A DNA stretch of 64,000 nucleotides from Cyanophora paradoxa. Its lineage: Eukaryota; Glaucocystophyceae; Cyanophorales; Cyanophoraceae. The number at the start of each line of letters is the position of its first letter. Position 1 is the first letter of the stretch. Below the pieces are notes generated by a model. It saw only the letters and a program-made list of their open reading frames with translations. It was not told where the DNA came from and searched no databases. Below are positions 35,892 to 46,828 of this stretch, in pieces. The DNA lies in assembly GCA_004431415.1 (NCBI GenBank), contig QPMI01000216.1:1-64000 (forward strand). The letters are read 5' to 3'. A program made the position numbers and the translations under genes.

Positions 35892-36866
35892 ATGGCGGCG
35901 GCCCAGACTCCCCTGAACAGTAAAACGTTTGACCCGCTCCATGAGGACCAGATCCACGACATAGCGATGGACTACTACGGGAAGCGGCTCGCGACCTGCT
36001 CGTCGGACCGCATCATCAAAATCTTCGACATCGTCGACGCGGGCGGCGCAGAAGAGCGGCAGCAGCTTTTGGCCGAGATCCGCGGCCACGAGGGCCCCGT
36101 CTGGCAGGTCGCGTGGGCGCACCCGAAGTTCGGCAACATTCTGGCGAGCTGCTCGTACGACCGCCGCGTCATGCTGTGGAAGGAGACGCAGCCGAACCAG
36201 TGGGGCAAGATCTACGAGTACACCCACGAGTCGTCGGTCAACTCCATCGCGTGGGCGCCGCACGAGTTCGGCCTCATCCTCGCCTGCGCGTCGTCGGACA
36301 GCACCATCTCCGTCCTCACGCACATGCCGGAGAGCGGCCAGTGGGATGTCAACAAGTTCCAGGCGCACAACATCGGCTGCAACTCGGTCTCCTGGGCCCC
36401 GGCCGCGCCGATGGGCTCCCTCACCAACGCGCCGCCGACGCCCCCGGTCAAGCGGCTCGCGTCGGGCGGCTGCGACAACATGGTGAAGATCTGGCGGTAC
36501 GCGGAGCAGGAGAAGCGGTGGACGCTGGAGGAGCAGCTGGACGGGCACTCGGACTGGGTCCGGGACGTCGCGTGGGCGCCCAACATCGGCCTCCCGTACA
36601 ACACGCTGGCGTCGTGCTCGCAGGACAACTCGGTCCTCATCTGGACGCAGGACGACCGCAACCCGGCGTGGCAGAAGCGCGTCCTGCAGAAGTTCCAGGC
36701 TGTCGTCTGGCGCCTCTCGTGGTCCCTCGTCGGCCACATCCTCGCCGTCTCCTGCGGCGACGGCCGCGTCAGCCTCTGGAAGGAGGGCCCAGACGGCGAG
36801 TTCAAGATGGTCAACTCCATCGGCGACGGCTCCGGCGTCTCCTCCGGCCCCGCCGCCTCCATGTAG
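35892..36866 (+). CDS. SEC13: Protein transport protein SEC13 (WD40)
   Basis: SEC13 is a six-bladed WD40 protein that, paired with SEC31, forms the outer COPII coat on ER-exit vesicles. It is also a scaffold subunit of the nuclear pore Y complex. The gene is one uninterrupted frame of 324 codons, the usual family length. Signature blades are visible: HDIAMDYYGKRLATCSSD, IRGHEGPVWQVAWAHPKFG, LASCSYDRRVMLWKE, ESSVNSIAWAPHEFG, LDGHSDWVRDVAWAPNIG and LAVSCGDGRVSLWKE. ATG at 35892, in context TCAAAATGGCG, is chosen because the family begins shortly before the first blade; the frame stays open upstream to 35799 without homology. It is the only recognised gene here without introns. Confidence 0.96.
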   Translation: MAAAQTPLNSKTFDPLHEDQIHDIAMDYYGKRLATCSSDRIIKIFDIVDAGGAEERQQLLAEIRGHEGPVWQVAWAHPKFGNILASCSYDRRVMLWKETQPNQWGKIYEYTHESSVNSIAWAPHEFGLILACASSDSTISVLTHMPESGQWDVNKFQAHNIGCNSVSWAPAAPMGSLTNAPPTPPVKRLASGGCDNMVKIWRYAEQEKRWTLEEQLDGHSDWVRDVAWAPNIGLPYNTLASCSQDNSVLIWTQDDRNPAWQKRVLQKFQAVVWRLSWSLVGHILAVSCGDGRVSLWKEGPDGEFKMVNSIGDGSGVSSGPAASM

Positions 36867-37243
36867 ACCGCCCCAGCGCCCCGCCCGCCCCGCTCCGCCC
36901 CCCGCCCCCGCCGCTCCTCTCCCCCTCTTCGGTTCCTTTTTCCTTCCTCCGCCCTCCGTCCCTGGCGCCCGCGCCCCGCCTTCTCGTAACGTGTTCGGAT
37001 CCCTCGATCCCCCCCCGCAAATGCAGCTTCTTTTGCTTTCCTCTTTTCCGTGCCCATGCCGTGCCCTCGCTGCCTTCTTGCTTACTTAGTCTTACCAGGA
37101 ACGCACGATATCACTGCACGTAAATAACTGTGGGGCATAGGTTTACGATACGCATTTACGCTAGCACGGGACCGGAGATATAGAGATCAAGAGGAGCAGC
37201 CGGGGCGGAAGCTGAAGCCACCGAGCTTATAGCTAGCCCAGGC
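36867..37243. other. Convergent 3' intergenic region
   Basis: Separates the stop codons of SEC13 (plus) and the diflavin reductase (minus). It starts C-rich and becomes AT-richer after about 37080. It must hold the 3' untranslated regions and polyadenylation sites of both genes. No AATAAA is seen on the plus strand. Confidence 0.5.
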
Positions 37244-40200
37244 CTAAGCCCAGATGTCCCGGACGTAGCGCTTGGCGCTCGACATGGCCGCGAGGTGCGC
37301 CGCCGCCGCCTTCTCGTCCATACCCCCGTGCTTGCTCAGCACCTGCGCCGCCCCGCGCCCGCCCCGTCGGCGGAACCGAACGGGACCCGCGCGGCTTCGA
37401 ACCGGCGCCCGCGGCGCACCTCCGCGAGGGCCGCGTGGACGTCCTTCGCCATCGCGAAGCCGTCGCTGGGGGGGGGGGGGGGGGGGGGAAGAGTGAGGGG
37501 CGGGGCGGGAGGGGCACGCGATGCGGAGCGGCGCACCCGCAGACGAAGATGTAGGCGGAGCGGCGGAGGACGAGGTCGGCGACCTCCGCCCCGCGCTCCC
37601 GGATGCGCCGCTGCACGTACGCCTTCTCCCCGCCCGGCCCCGCCGGCTCCTCCCGCGAGAACGCAGTCTCCAGCCTCGCCAGCGTGCCTGCACCCCGAAA
37701 GGGCGGGCCGGCGTCAGGGGGGCACTGAAACCGAGCGCGCGGGAAGGGAGGGGAGGCGGACCGTCGGAGGCGGCGGCGGTGAGGTCCTCGCGGTAGATGA
37801 AGTCGAGGGCGGAGTTGCGGCACCCGAAGAAGAGCCACGCGTCGCCCCGCTCCAGGGCCTGCCCGGCGGGGCGGCGGTACGTGAGCTTCACGCGCTTGGG
37901 CCGGCAGGTGTACGCCGCACCTCGCGGGAGGCATCGGTGCCCATGTCGAGGTCCATCCCCCGCCACGCTCCGACGCAGGTGCTCCCCGTTTGCCGGGACT
38001 GGGGTACGCGATGAGTGGCGCGCGAAGGGAGGCCGCGGGGGGGACGTGCGCACGCGGCAGGCCCAGTGCTGGATGAAGGAGCGGAAGGGGGAGACGCCGG
38101 TGCCCGGGCCGATCATGATGACGGGGGCGGAGGCGTCGGAGGGCGGGCGGAAGTCGGTGGCCGGCCGCAGGAAGACCGCCACGTGCGTCCCCACCGGCGC
38201 CCCCGACAGGTACGTCGTCGCCAGGCCCCGCCGCCGCCGTGCCGCCGGAGGAGGAACGTCGTACTCCACCTGAGGGGCGGGGGAGCGTCAGGAGGGGTGC
38301 GGAGGGGAGCCGGGGGGTAGGGGGGTGCGGACCACGCTGAAGGCGAACTCGACCGAGTCGGGGCGGGCGAGGGGCGAGGAGGAGGCGGAGTAGTAGCGCG
38401 GCTGCTGCTGGGGCAGCCTGCGCGACGCTCGCCCGGAACGAAAGAGGAAGGAAAAGGGAGGGAGGGCGGACGAGTCGAAGAGGAGCTCGATCGGGGGCCG
38501 GCAGGAGGGGGCCAGCTCGAGGATCTCGAGGAGGTCGAGGCGGCCGGCCAGCACCATCTTGTTGTACTGCAGCCTCTCGTCCCCTGCGCGCCGTCAGGGG
38601 GAGCGCGTGGGGGGCGGGCGGGCACGCGGACCGGCGTCGGGGCCCTGGGGCCCCCTCTTGGAGGCCAGGCACAGCAGGCGGTACCGGTCCGCGGGGTCCG
38701 AGCAGTGCTCCGCGAGCGCCCGCAGGAACGTCTGGGGGCGCCGCGTTAGGTGGACAGGTTGGAGGGCCGGGCGGGGGTGCGACGCGCCTTCTTGGGGGGC
38801 GAGGTGAGGTCGCAGTAGTAGGCGAGGGCGTCGCGGAGGGTGCAGGGGCAGCGGATGTGGGAGGGGTACGCGGCGGGCTTGGCGAGGGTGGCGCCGGGGC
38901 CGGGGGGTGCGGGGGCGAAGAGGGAGACGGGGCGGCCCTCGGGGGTGACGAGCTCGAAGACGCGGGAGCCGTCGAGGGCGAGGCGGGCCAGCACGCCCTC
39001 CACCAGGGCGGCGGGGTTCGGCACGTGCACGCCCAGCGCGTCCCCCGGCTGGTACTGCAGCCCCGAGCCCCGCAGGCTCAGCTCCAGGTGCACCACCCGC
39101 TTCTCGGCCCCGGCGGCCGTCAGGTCGCGCCTCGCCAGGATGCGCGAGATGTAGGGGTTGTCGGGGCTGTACCCCCGCGGCGGCGCCCCGGCGTCGTCGC
39201 GGCAGTAGACCCCGTGGAGCTTGAGGACCGCGAAGGAGGGGTACGGGGGCGGGGCCGCGGGGGCGGCGGAGGAGGGGGAGGAGGAGAGGGAGAGGGCGGC
39301 GACGCGCTCCTCGAGCCGGTGGAGGGGCCCCGCGGCGTCCGCGTGGGCGGGGCCCACCGCCGCCCCCGCCCCGCCCTCCCCCGCCTCGCTCTCCAGCGCC
39401 TGCGGGGGGATGAGGGGGGGGGGACGGGCGGGCGGGGGGTACGGGGCGGGCCTCCTTGGAGAGGTAGACGACGGAGACGCGGGGCGGCTTGGCCTCGGGC
39501 AGCTCCAGGGCCCGCTCCTTCGCCTCCCACTCCGACAGCGCAGCCGCCGCCGCCGGTGCCGCCTCGGCCGGCGCCGGCTGCCCGCGGGCGGCGGCGCGGC
39601 GGCCGGGGGGCGGCGGGGGCGGAGGCGGGGGCGGCGGGTCCCGCGGCGGCCTCGAGCGCGGGCCAGAGGCCCTTCAGCCACTCCTCGACCACCGGCTCGT
39701 ACCTGAGGGCTCCCCGTGAGCTGCGGCCCGGTCCGCCGCCCCCAGGCAGGGCCCGCCCACCCGCAGGCCTCGTCCGCCTCGCCCCGCCGGTAGAACGACG
39801 TGCTCCCCAGCGCCGTCAGGCCCGCGTCCACGGCCCGCGGTACCGCGCAGAAGTTCGTGTAGTTCGAGTCCCCCAGGCCTGCGCCGCCGTGAGCACAGCC
39901 GCAGGTGAGGGACGGCCGCGTACCCAGGACCGTGTGCTTGAGCCAGGAGAGGAGCCCCGGCTTGTGCGTCTTCTTACGAAGGAATCGCACCTGGGGGATG
40001 AAAATCAGAAGAGGAGGTGGTGGGGAAGCCGCAGGGGTACGTGGCGCGCCAGCTTGGCGGCGTTGTCGGGCGGGTCGCCGTCGCCCGTGGTGCTCGTGAC
40101 GACGACGAGGGCCCTCTCGCAGCCCTCCGCCTCCAGGTCCACCTGCAGGCGTACCCCCCCACGGCGCTCGAGGTCCAGGCACGCGGCGCGGGGCGTGAAG

Positions 40201-41233
40201 GGAGGGGGGCCGGGCACCTGGTTCATGGCCTGCAGGCGGGCGGCGTACCCCCGCTTGACGGCCTCCGCGTGGACCTGCTTCGCGATGGACGCCGCGTTGC
40301 CCGTCTGCGAGCCGAACGCCACCAGCACGCGCGGCCGATCCGCCTCCGGAGACGCCGCCCCCGCCGCGCCCGCCGCCGGCGCGGCCTTGCCGGCTCCGTT
40401 CGTGGCCGGGGCGAGCTCCTTCCCGCTCTGCGCGGCTTCGATTGCGGGGACGAGCCCCTCTATCCACGGCTCCACTTCCGAGTCGAGCCTGCGGCGCGCT
40501 CGCTCAGCGGGCGGACGGCAGGACGCCGGCGCGGCCGGGGGCGCAGGGCGCACCCGACGGCGTCGTCGGCCTCCCCGCGCCGGTAGAAGCTCTTTGCGCC
40601 GAGCGCGGCGAGACGCTGGTCCACCAGGCGCGGCACCGCCTGGTACCGGCTGTAGTTCGTGTCTCCGAGGCCTGCGCAGGCGGCCGTGCATGAAGCGTCG
40701 ACTTCGGGCGCTCTTTCGTGCGCCCGGCGCAGCGGGGTGCGCACCGAGCACGGTGTACTTCATGCCGCTGAGCAGCGTCTCCGAGTGCGTCTTCCGCTTG
40801 AGCCAGCGCATGAACTTGGCGGCGTTGTCGGGAGCATCCCCGTCGCCGGTCGTGCTGGTGACGAAAACGACGAGCGGCTCCTTCACGAACGATGCCTGCA
40901 ACGACGCACGCGTGAGCGGCGCAAGAGGCGGCGCCGCCCGCCCCTCATCATGAGCTTGTCAAGTAAGCACGCTTGGCTTCACATGCCAATTCGAGGTCCG
41001 CGGGGCGGCGCAGGGTTGTCCCAAGCGGTTGTAAGAGGTGCGCTAACTCGTCCCTGTGCCGCGAAGCGGCCGGCACCGCCTCGCGAGGGCGCGCGGACCT
41101 CGTCGTACGAATTCATGTTGGTGAAGGGCGCGTCCCATCCGCGAGCTGCCAGAGCTTCGTGGATTCGCTTCGCGAGGTTCTCCGCGTTGCCCGTCTGTGA
41201 GCCGAAGAGGATAAGGGCGCGTGGACCTGTCAT
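37244..41233 (-). CDS. Methionine synthase reductase-like diflavin oxidoreductase with two FMN domains
   Basis: Diflavin reductases pass electrons from NADPH through FAD and FMN to a partner. The closest visible match is methionine synthase reductase, which reactivates the cobalamin enzyme. The protein begins MTGPRALILFGSQTGN (start 41233) and has a full flavodoxin domain: VTSTTGDGDAPDNAAKF, LGDTNY and RRGEADDAVG. A second complete one follows (LVAFGSQTGNAASIAKQV, VTSTTGDGDPPDNAAKL, LGDSNYTNFC, RRGEADEA). The FAD part has SGLQYQPGDALGVHVPNP and RYYSASSSP. The NADPH part has MIGPGTGVSPFRSFIQHW and GDAWLFFGCRNSALDF. The C-terminus is KRYVRDIWA, like the end of methionine synthase reductase. Two FMN domains in tandem are unusual. 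Stop TAG is at 37244-37246. A P450-reductase-like role is the alternative. Confidence 0.87.
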
Positions 41234-41535
41234 CGCTTGATCCGAGTGTACCCCGGTCCGAGCCTTCGCCCGCGCTTTCACAGCAGCGCGACGCATCAGC
41301 ACCGACGCGGGACAGTAAGTCTCGCAGGACAGACATCCTTCTTGAGTTTAAGAGACGAGTGTTTGAGCACCCGTCAGCGCGGTACGAGTGGCGTGCGCGT
41401 CGTATAGAGCGCTCTGCAAGGGTCGTAGCGAGCGTTCACGTTCAGCTGCAGCCTTTTCCCAGGCGACCCCTGTCAAAGGTCTGCGCAAGTTCTTTGTGAG
41501 TGCGCACGTTCCCCTAACGCTCAAACCTCGGCAGA
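41234..41535. promoter_or_regulatory. Divergent promoter region (diflavin reductase / E2 fusion)
   Basis: The start codons of two divergent genes are 302 bases apart, so this stretch should hold both promoters and 5' leaders. No TATA box or repeated operator-like element is evident. Confidence 0.4.
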
Positions 41536-44500
41536 ATGTCGGCGAGCGTCGTTCCAATTGAATGCCTGAGCGACGACGAGTGCGTAGTGGACGATGCGCC
41601 GGCGCCCGCCCCCGCGGCGAGCAAGAAGGCGAAGAAGGGCAAGTCGAAGCGCAAGGGCAAGGCGCCGGCGGCAGCGAAGAAAGATGACAGCGACTCGGAA
41701 GTGGAGATTACGTTCGCAGCCCTCGCCCCCAAGCCCGCCGCGGACGAGGTCGTCTTCGTCAAGGAGGCCCAAGGGTTCGCCTGCCGCGTCCGCCCGCGCG
41801 CTGCGCTCCTGAGCGCGCTCCGCAGCGCGCCCGTGCACGCGCCGCCGGTTCCGAGCGCGCAGCGGAACTTGGAGCTGCTGCGGGGCGGCCCGTCCCCGCA
41901 GGGCCAGGCGGACATGGAGGTCACCTCCCCGTGCCAGGCGTGCAACAAGGACACGCTCAGCGCCGAGCTGGTGGCCTGCACCGTCGGGCACCGGTGAGCG
42001 TTCGCTCGCGCCGCGCTCTGCCCGCCAGCGCCGCCCAGCGCGACCCGCCCGGCGCGCAGCGTCTGCGTCGAGTGCGGGCGGCTGGCGATGCAGGAGGGCG
42101 GCGAGGGCGGGGAGCCCGGGTGCCCCTTCGCGGAGTGCGGGGTCTCGCTGACGCAGTCGGCGCTCGTTCGGATCTTGAGCGAGGCGCGGGCGCGGGAGCT
42201 CCTCTGCGAGCGCTTCGGCGAGCTCCTCGCCTCGCTCGACGAGCCGCTCTGCGGCGCCTGCAACACCGCCGCCGACGAGCTGCCCCCACTCGAGCTCAGT
42301 GCGCCGCCCCGCCCCGCCGGGCCCTCCACCCCGCGGCCGACGCGGGGCGGCGCGCCACGCAGAGGGCCTGGGGACGGAGCCGGCGTGCCGGCGGCGGCTC
42401 CCATACAAGTGCGACACGTGCGGCCGCTCGACGTGCCGCGCCTGCGGTGGGCCCGCCCACGCCGAGGACCTCTGCAGCCAGGCCCGCCCCGCCCCGCCCC
42501 GCCCCCGTCCCTCCGCGCTGAGGGCGAGGGCAGGGCAAGGTGCTGCTCTTCATGAGCGCCGCGGACACGCTCTCGTCGACCACCGGGATGAAGAACCAAT
42601 TCGAGCGCGCCCGCGCCTCCTCCTCCGCCGCCGAGGCCGGCCCCGCCGCCGCCGCCTCCTCCTCCTCCTCCTCCTCCGCCCCCGCCGCTTCCTCCTCCTC
42701 CTCCTCCCCCTCGCCTGCGGCGAACACGCCGGAGTTCGCAGTCTGGACGGTCAAGAAGCTTCAGGCGGAGCTGAAGAGGCGCGGGCTATCCCACCAGGTC
42801 CGGCTCGAACCCCGCCCGGTCCCGCCCCCGCCCCCTCTGACGCTCGTGCCGGCCAGGGGCGGAAGGAGGAGCTGGTGCAGCGCCTGGCGGACGCCAACGC
42901 GGGCAAGCCGCCCTGCCCGCCGGCGCCGGCGAAGGCCGCCGCCTCGAGCAGCAAGAAGCGCGGCCGCGGATCCAGCGGCAGCACGCCCCAGTCCAAGGCC
43001 TGGGCCCGGTGCGCGGCCCGCCCGCCCGCCCGCCCGCCCCCCTCGCCGCGGCACGAGCCGGGCACCCGCAGCGGCGTGGGGTACGGCGGCGAGAGCGGCT
43101 CGGCGCGCTTCGACCCGACCGAGCACCGGAAGCGCGAGGAGAAGGCGGACGAGAAGGTCCCGCCCGGAGCCGAACCCGAGCCGCCCCGCCCCTCGCCCCG
43201 GCCTGAGGCGGGCGCAGACGTCGGACGCGCTGCGGAAGGTGCTGAAGTCTCTGCCGGGCCCCGGGGCGGACCGCCAGGCGACCGACGACGCGCTGCCGGG
43301 GGCCCTCCTCTGCTCCTGCCTCCTCCCCGTCCTCCGCGGCCTCCTTCGCAACGACAGGCGCGCGCCCCGCCGGTGCCCCCTCCTTCCGAGGCTGATTGCG
43401 ACGCGACGCGGGGCGCGCAGCTTCCTGGACGTGTGCGAGCGGTCGGAGCTGTATCTCTCGGCTGTGGCGGCCGTCGGGGGCCTCGCCGCCGTCCCCGCCC
43501 TCGCCCCGGCCCTCGTCCTGGGGGCCCCGGGCGAGGACCCCGACACGCCCCAGCTCGACGAGCTCCTCAGGGGGTCCGCCGGCCCCCGCCCCCTCCCCTA
43601 CCGCCCCCGATCCGAGGCGATCGAATCTCACCGGCCCGGGGCGGGCAGGCTGCGGACGGCGGCGGACGTGTTCGTGCGGGGGGCGATCTCGACGGCCGAC
43701 GAGCTCCTCTCCGCCACGGACGTCGTGCGCGCCTCCCCCCGCCCGCGCCCTCCGGCCTCGGCCTCAGCGGGGCGGGGGCGGCAGCGCTCGACGGTGGCGC
43801 TGGGGCTCGCCCTCGAGGTCCGCAACGTCCACGACGCCCTGGGCCCCGCCCTCAGGCCCGCCCCCGCGCCCCCCGCAGCCTCCCTCCGCTCCTCTCCTGA
43901 GCGCCGGCGCGCAGGTCCTTCCGGGCGGCTCGGGCGCGCGCGCGGGCGGAGGAGGAGGCGCGGGAGCCCCCCTCGAAGAAGGCCAAGGGCGCCGAGGAGG
44001 CCGCCGGGGAGTACTGCCGCGCCCTCCGGCCCCTCCTCTTCGAGCAGGCGCCCCCGCAGCCGCCCCCCCTCCCCGCCTCGACCCCGCTCACCCCCGGCCC
44101 CCGCAGGTGCAGCTCACGGGCTGCGGCCGCTTCTACTTCGACGGCGCCAACGCCAAGGCCGAGGCGAGCCCCGCCCGTCCTCTCTTCTCGCCTTCTTGCG
44201 TTGAGCGCCGGGGGCCCGCAGCTGGCGATGTACGACCAGATGGCGAAGATGCAGATGATGGCCGCTGCCGTGATGGGCGGCGGCGTCGCGCACCCCGGCA
44301 AGGTCCGCCCCGGCCCCTCTTCCCCCCCACTCGTCGTCGCCTGACGCGCCGCAGGGGGCCGGCTGGGCCGGCGCCACCGCCGAGGGCTCCCGCAACCGCA
44401 CCCTCCACATCAACAAGGCGCGCTCCCCCCTTGCCCTCCCCATTACCGCACCCCCCTCACATCATCCGTGCTCCAGGAGCTCGCGGCGCTGAGCACCTCC

Positions 44501-45477
44501 CTACCCCTCACGTACGAGTCGGCCATCTTCGTCCGCATCGGTGCGCCGCGTACCCCCCCCCTCCCCCCGCCACGATCGTGCCCCTCCCCCCCTCCGACGC
44601 TGGGCGTACCCCCTGTCTCAGATGAGGCGCGCATGGACCGCCTCTCGGCTGTGATTTTGGGCCCTGTCGATACGCCCTACGCCCACGGAGTCTTCGAGTT
44701 CCACATCCAGGCCCGCTCCAGCCTGTACCCCTCTCCTCCCCTCCTTGTTCTGATCCGCCCCCGCAGCTGCCGCCCACGTACCCCCAGCAGCCGCCCAAGG
44801 TCCAGTACATGACTACGGGCGGGGGTACCGCCCGCTTCAACCCCAACCTCTACGATTCTGGCAAGGTGCCCAGCCCCCATACCCCCGCTCGTCGTATGCC
44901 GCCCGCGTCGACCCGGCACAGGTCTGCCTGAGCCTGCTGGGGACGTGGGAGGGGCCCGGGTGGGACCCCCGAGTCTCTACGTTGATCCAGGTCCTCCTGT
45001 CCATCCAGGCGTGCACGTACCCCCCTGCCCCCGCCTGCGCCCGCTCGTGTGAGCGCGGCGGCGTACCTCCCAGAGCCTGATCCTGGTCGCCGAGCCCTTC
45101 TACAACGAGCCCGGGTTCGAGAACCGCAAGAGCGACCAGCAGAGCCGCCAGTACAACCGCCAGATCCAGGGATACACCTCCCGGTGCCGTAACCCCCCCC
45201 CCCCCCCCCCCCCGGCCCCTTCCCCTCCCCCGCCAACCGGTACCCAGGTTCGCGATCCTGGATGCGCTCCGGAACCCCCCGACGGGCTTCGCGGAGGTCG
45301 TCCGCACCCACTACCGCCTGAAGGCGCGCCCCGCGTACCCTCCCCCCTCCCCCGGGGCCTGACCCCCGGCTGCAGAAAGAGGCTGTCCAGGAGACGGTGC
45401 GGGCGTGGGCCAAGGACGGCGCCTCGGTGCCCTCCCAGGTCGTCCAGGCCATCGAGAATGAGCTCGCCAAGCTCTGA
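41536..45477 (+). CDS. RING-IBR-SAP-UBC fusion (BIRC6/UBE2O-type E2)
   Basis: The sequence predicts a ubiquitin enzyme with its own ligase-type zinc domains. After a Lys-rich N-terminus ([14 protein letters not shown]), exons encode a RING finger: [24 protein letters not shown], then GCPFAEC. An in-between-RING type motif follows ([22 protein letters not shown], pattern C-x2-C-x4-C-x2-C-x4-H-x4-C). A SAP-like helix pair comes next ([29 protein letters not shown]). A central helical region includes [12 protein letters not shown] and [20 protein letters not shown]. The C-terminal E2 core has [11 protein letters not shown], then [16 protein letters not shown] with the catalytic Cys codon at 44925-44927, then [16 protein letters not shown]. 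The E2 matches the large BIRC6/UBE2O class. No second catalytic RING (Rcat) was found. ATG 41536 opens the first exon; stop TGA is 45475-45477. At least 15 introns. Confidence 0.85.
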
Positions 45478-45601
45478 CCGTAGAGCGTAGCGTACCCCTC
45501 CTCCTGCCTCTTCCCGTCCCACACGCACCGCACTCCCCCGAACCCCCCGCGTGACTCCCCCGTCTAGCTGTAGCTGTAGGCTCGAATGCGAACGCGCTTT
45601 G

Positions 45602-46600
45602 CTACTTGGCGTTGGGCGGGGGCGGGAAGCTGGAGCGGAGCTTGCGCTTAACGGAGACCTTCTCCTTGTCGAGCGGCCGGTTGAAGCCGCCCCGCCGGTT
45701 CATGTACTGCCGGTAGTCCCGCGCCGACCGCACCTGCGCGCCTCGGCGCGTCGGGCGGGGCGGGGCGCGCGTCTCCGCGATCGAATCCGGACCTTGACGG
45801 CGCCGATCTGGTTGTTCCCCTCGATGCCCTTGCCCTGCGCGCCGCGGCGTGAGGCGGGGCGGGCGGCGCGGCGGCCCCCGGCGCCCACCCCTCGCTCGCC
45901 TTAGTCGTGTCGAACCCGACCGGCAGGCCGAACGCCGCCATCATCTCCGCCTCGTCCATGGGCCCGTCGTCTGCGCCGCTAAGCCTCAGGGGGCCGATCG
46001 CCGGGCTGCGGCGCCGCCCGCGCGCGCGCACTCTTCGCCTCGGGCTTGCCCCCGTCAGAGTCGCTGTCCGAGTCCGAGTCATCCGACCCGCGCCTCCGCT
46101 TCCGCTTGTCTGCGCGGGCCTCAGGCCGCGTACGCAGCAGGAGCCGCACCGTGCGTCGCACCGCGCGAGGGCGAGCGGCTGCGGCTCCTGCTGCGGCTCC
46201 GGCTCCGGCTCCGGCGGTCGCTGCGGAATGTTCGCGGCGGATCTGGCGGCCGGTGGCGGGCCTGGCTCACCGATCCCGGTCCCGGTCCTTGTCCCTGCGG
46301 TCTCTGTCCAGCTCCAGTTCCCTGCGTGGGGCGGTGAGCCTGCGAAAGATTGGCAAGGGCGAGGCACGGCGGGCACCGCTCGCGCTCGGGCCTGTCCAGG
46401 TCCTTGTATCCGCCCCGGTCCCTATCCCGGTCGCGGTCTCTGTCATCTCGGCGGTCGCGGTCGCGGTCCCGCCTGTCGTCGCGGCGCGGCGCGCGGTCCC
46501 GGTCCCGGCGCGGGGAGCGGCTCCGCGATCGGCTTCTTGATCGTCCTGTCGGCCACTAACGTCAGCGCGTGCGGCAGGGAGGCCGGAAAAGCGGACCCAT
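45602..46600 (-). CDS. SNRNP27: U4/U6.U5 tri-snRNP-associated 27-kDa protein
   Basis: SNRNP27 is a small SR-type component of the tri-snRNP, active at the spliceosome in the nucleus. The first coding exon is only four bases (46597-46600, ATGG). The intron is 46546-46596, and exon 2 begins at 46545, giving [19 protein letters not shown], very like the start of the human protein. More RS/RD-rich exons follow ([36 protein letters not shown]). Then come acidic DDSDSDSDSDGGK, the conserved MDEAEMMAAFGLPVGFDTTK, GKGIEGNNQIGAVK, and the signature RDYRQYMNRRGGFNRPLD. The intron after DTTK (45835-45899) starts with GC. The protein continues about 20 residues past the NRPLD that ends the animal protein (KEKVSVKRKL to PPPPNAK). 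Stop TAG is 45602-45604. Confidence 0.93.
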
Positions 46601-46828
46601 GGGGGGGAATGAGAATGATTGGGGTACGCCAGCGTTCAGCGAGTCCTGCGACGTCCGTCTAGATAGCGACGGCTCTCTGTCCGTATTGACCGATAGCGAA
46701 GGTCCCGAACGATTCGAACGAGCACACGGGCTTGCGCGACATAGCCTGCTGCGCCAAGCAGCTCGAGCACACGCGGCGAGCGGTATTCCGCCGCGGCCGC
46801 AGTAGCGCAGTTAGCTAGTTCTGCGGCC
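46601..46828. promoter_or_regulatory. Short divergent intergenic region
   Basis: 228 bases separate the starts of SNRNP27 (minus) and the ABHD13-like gene (plus), so a shared or overlapping promoter is likely. It contains repeated GATAGCGA-like words near 46660-46700. No core motif can be named. Confidence 0.4.

Noticed and set aside
38857-40953. 698-codon plus-strand open frame
   Set aside because: It is antisense to the conserved FAD and FMN exons of the diflavin reductase and has only Gly/Arg/Ala-rich low-complexity content.
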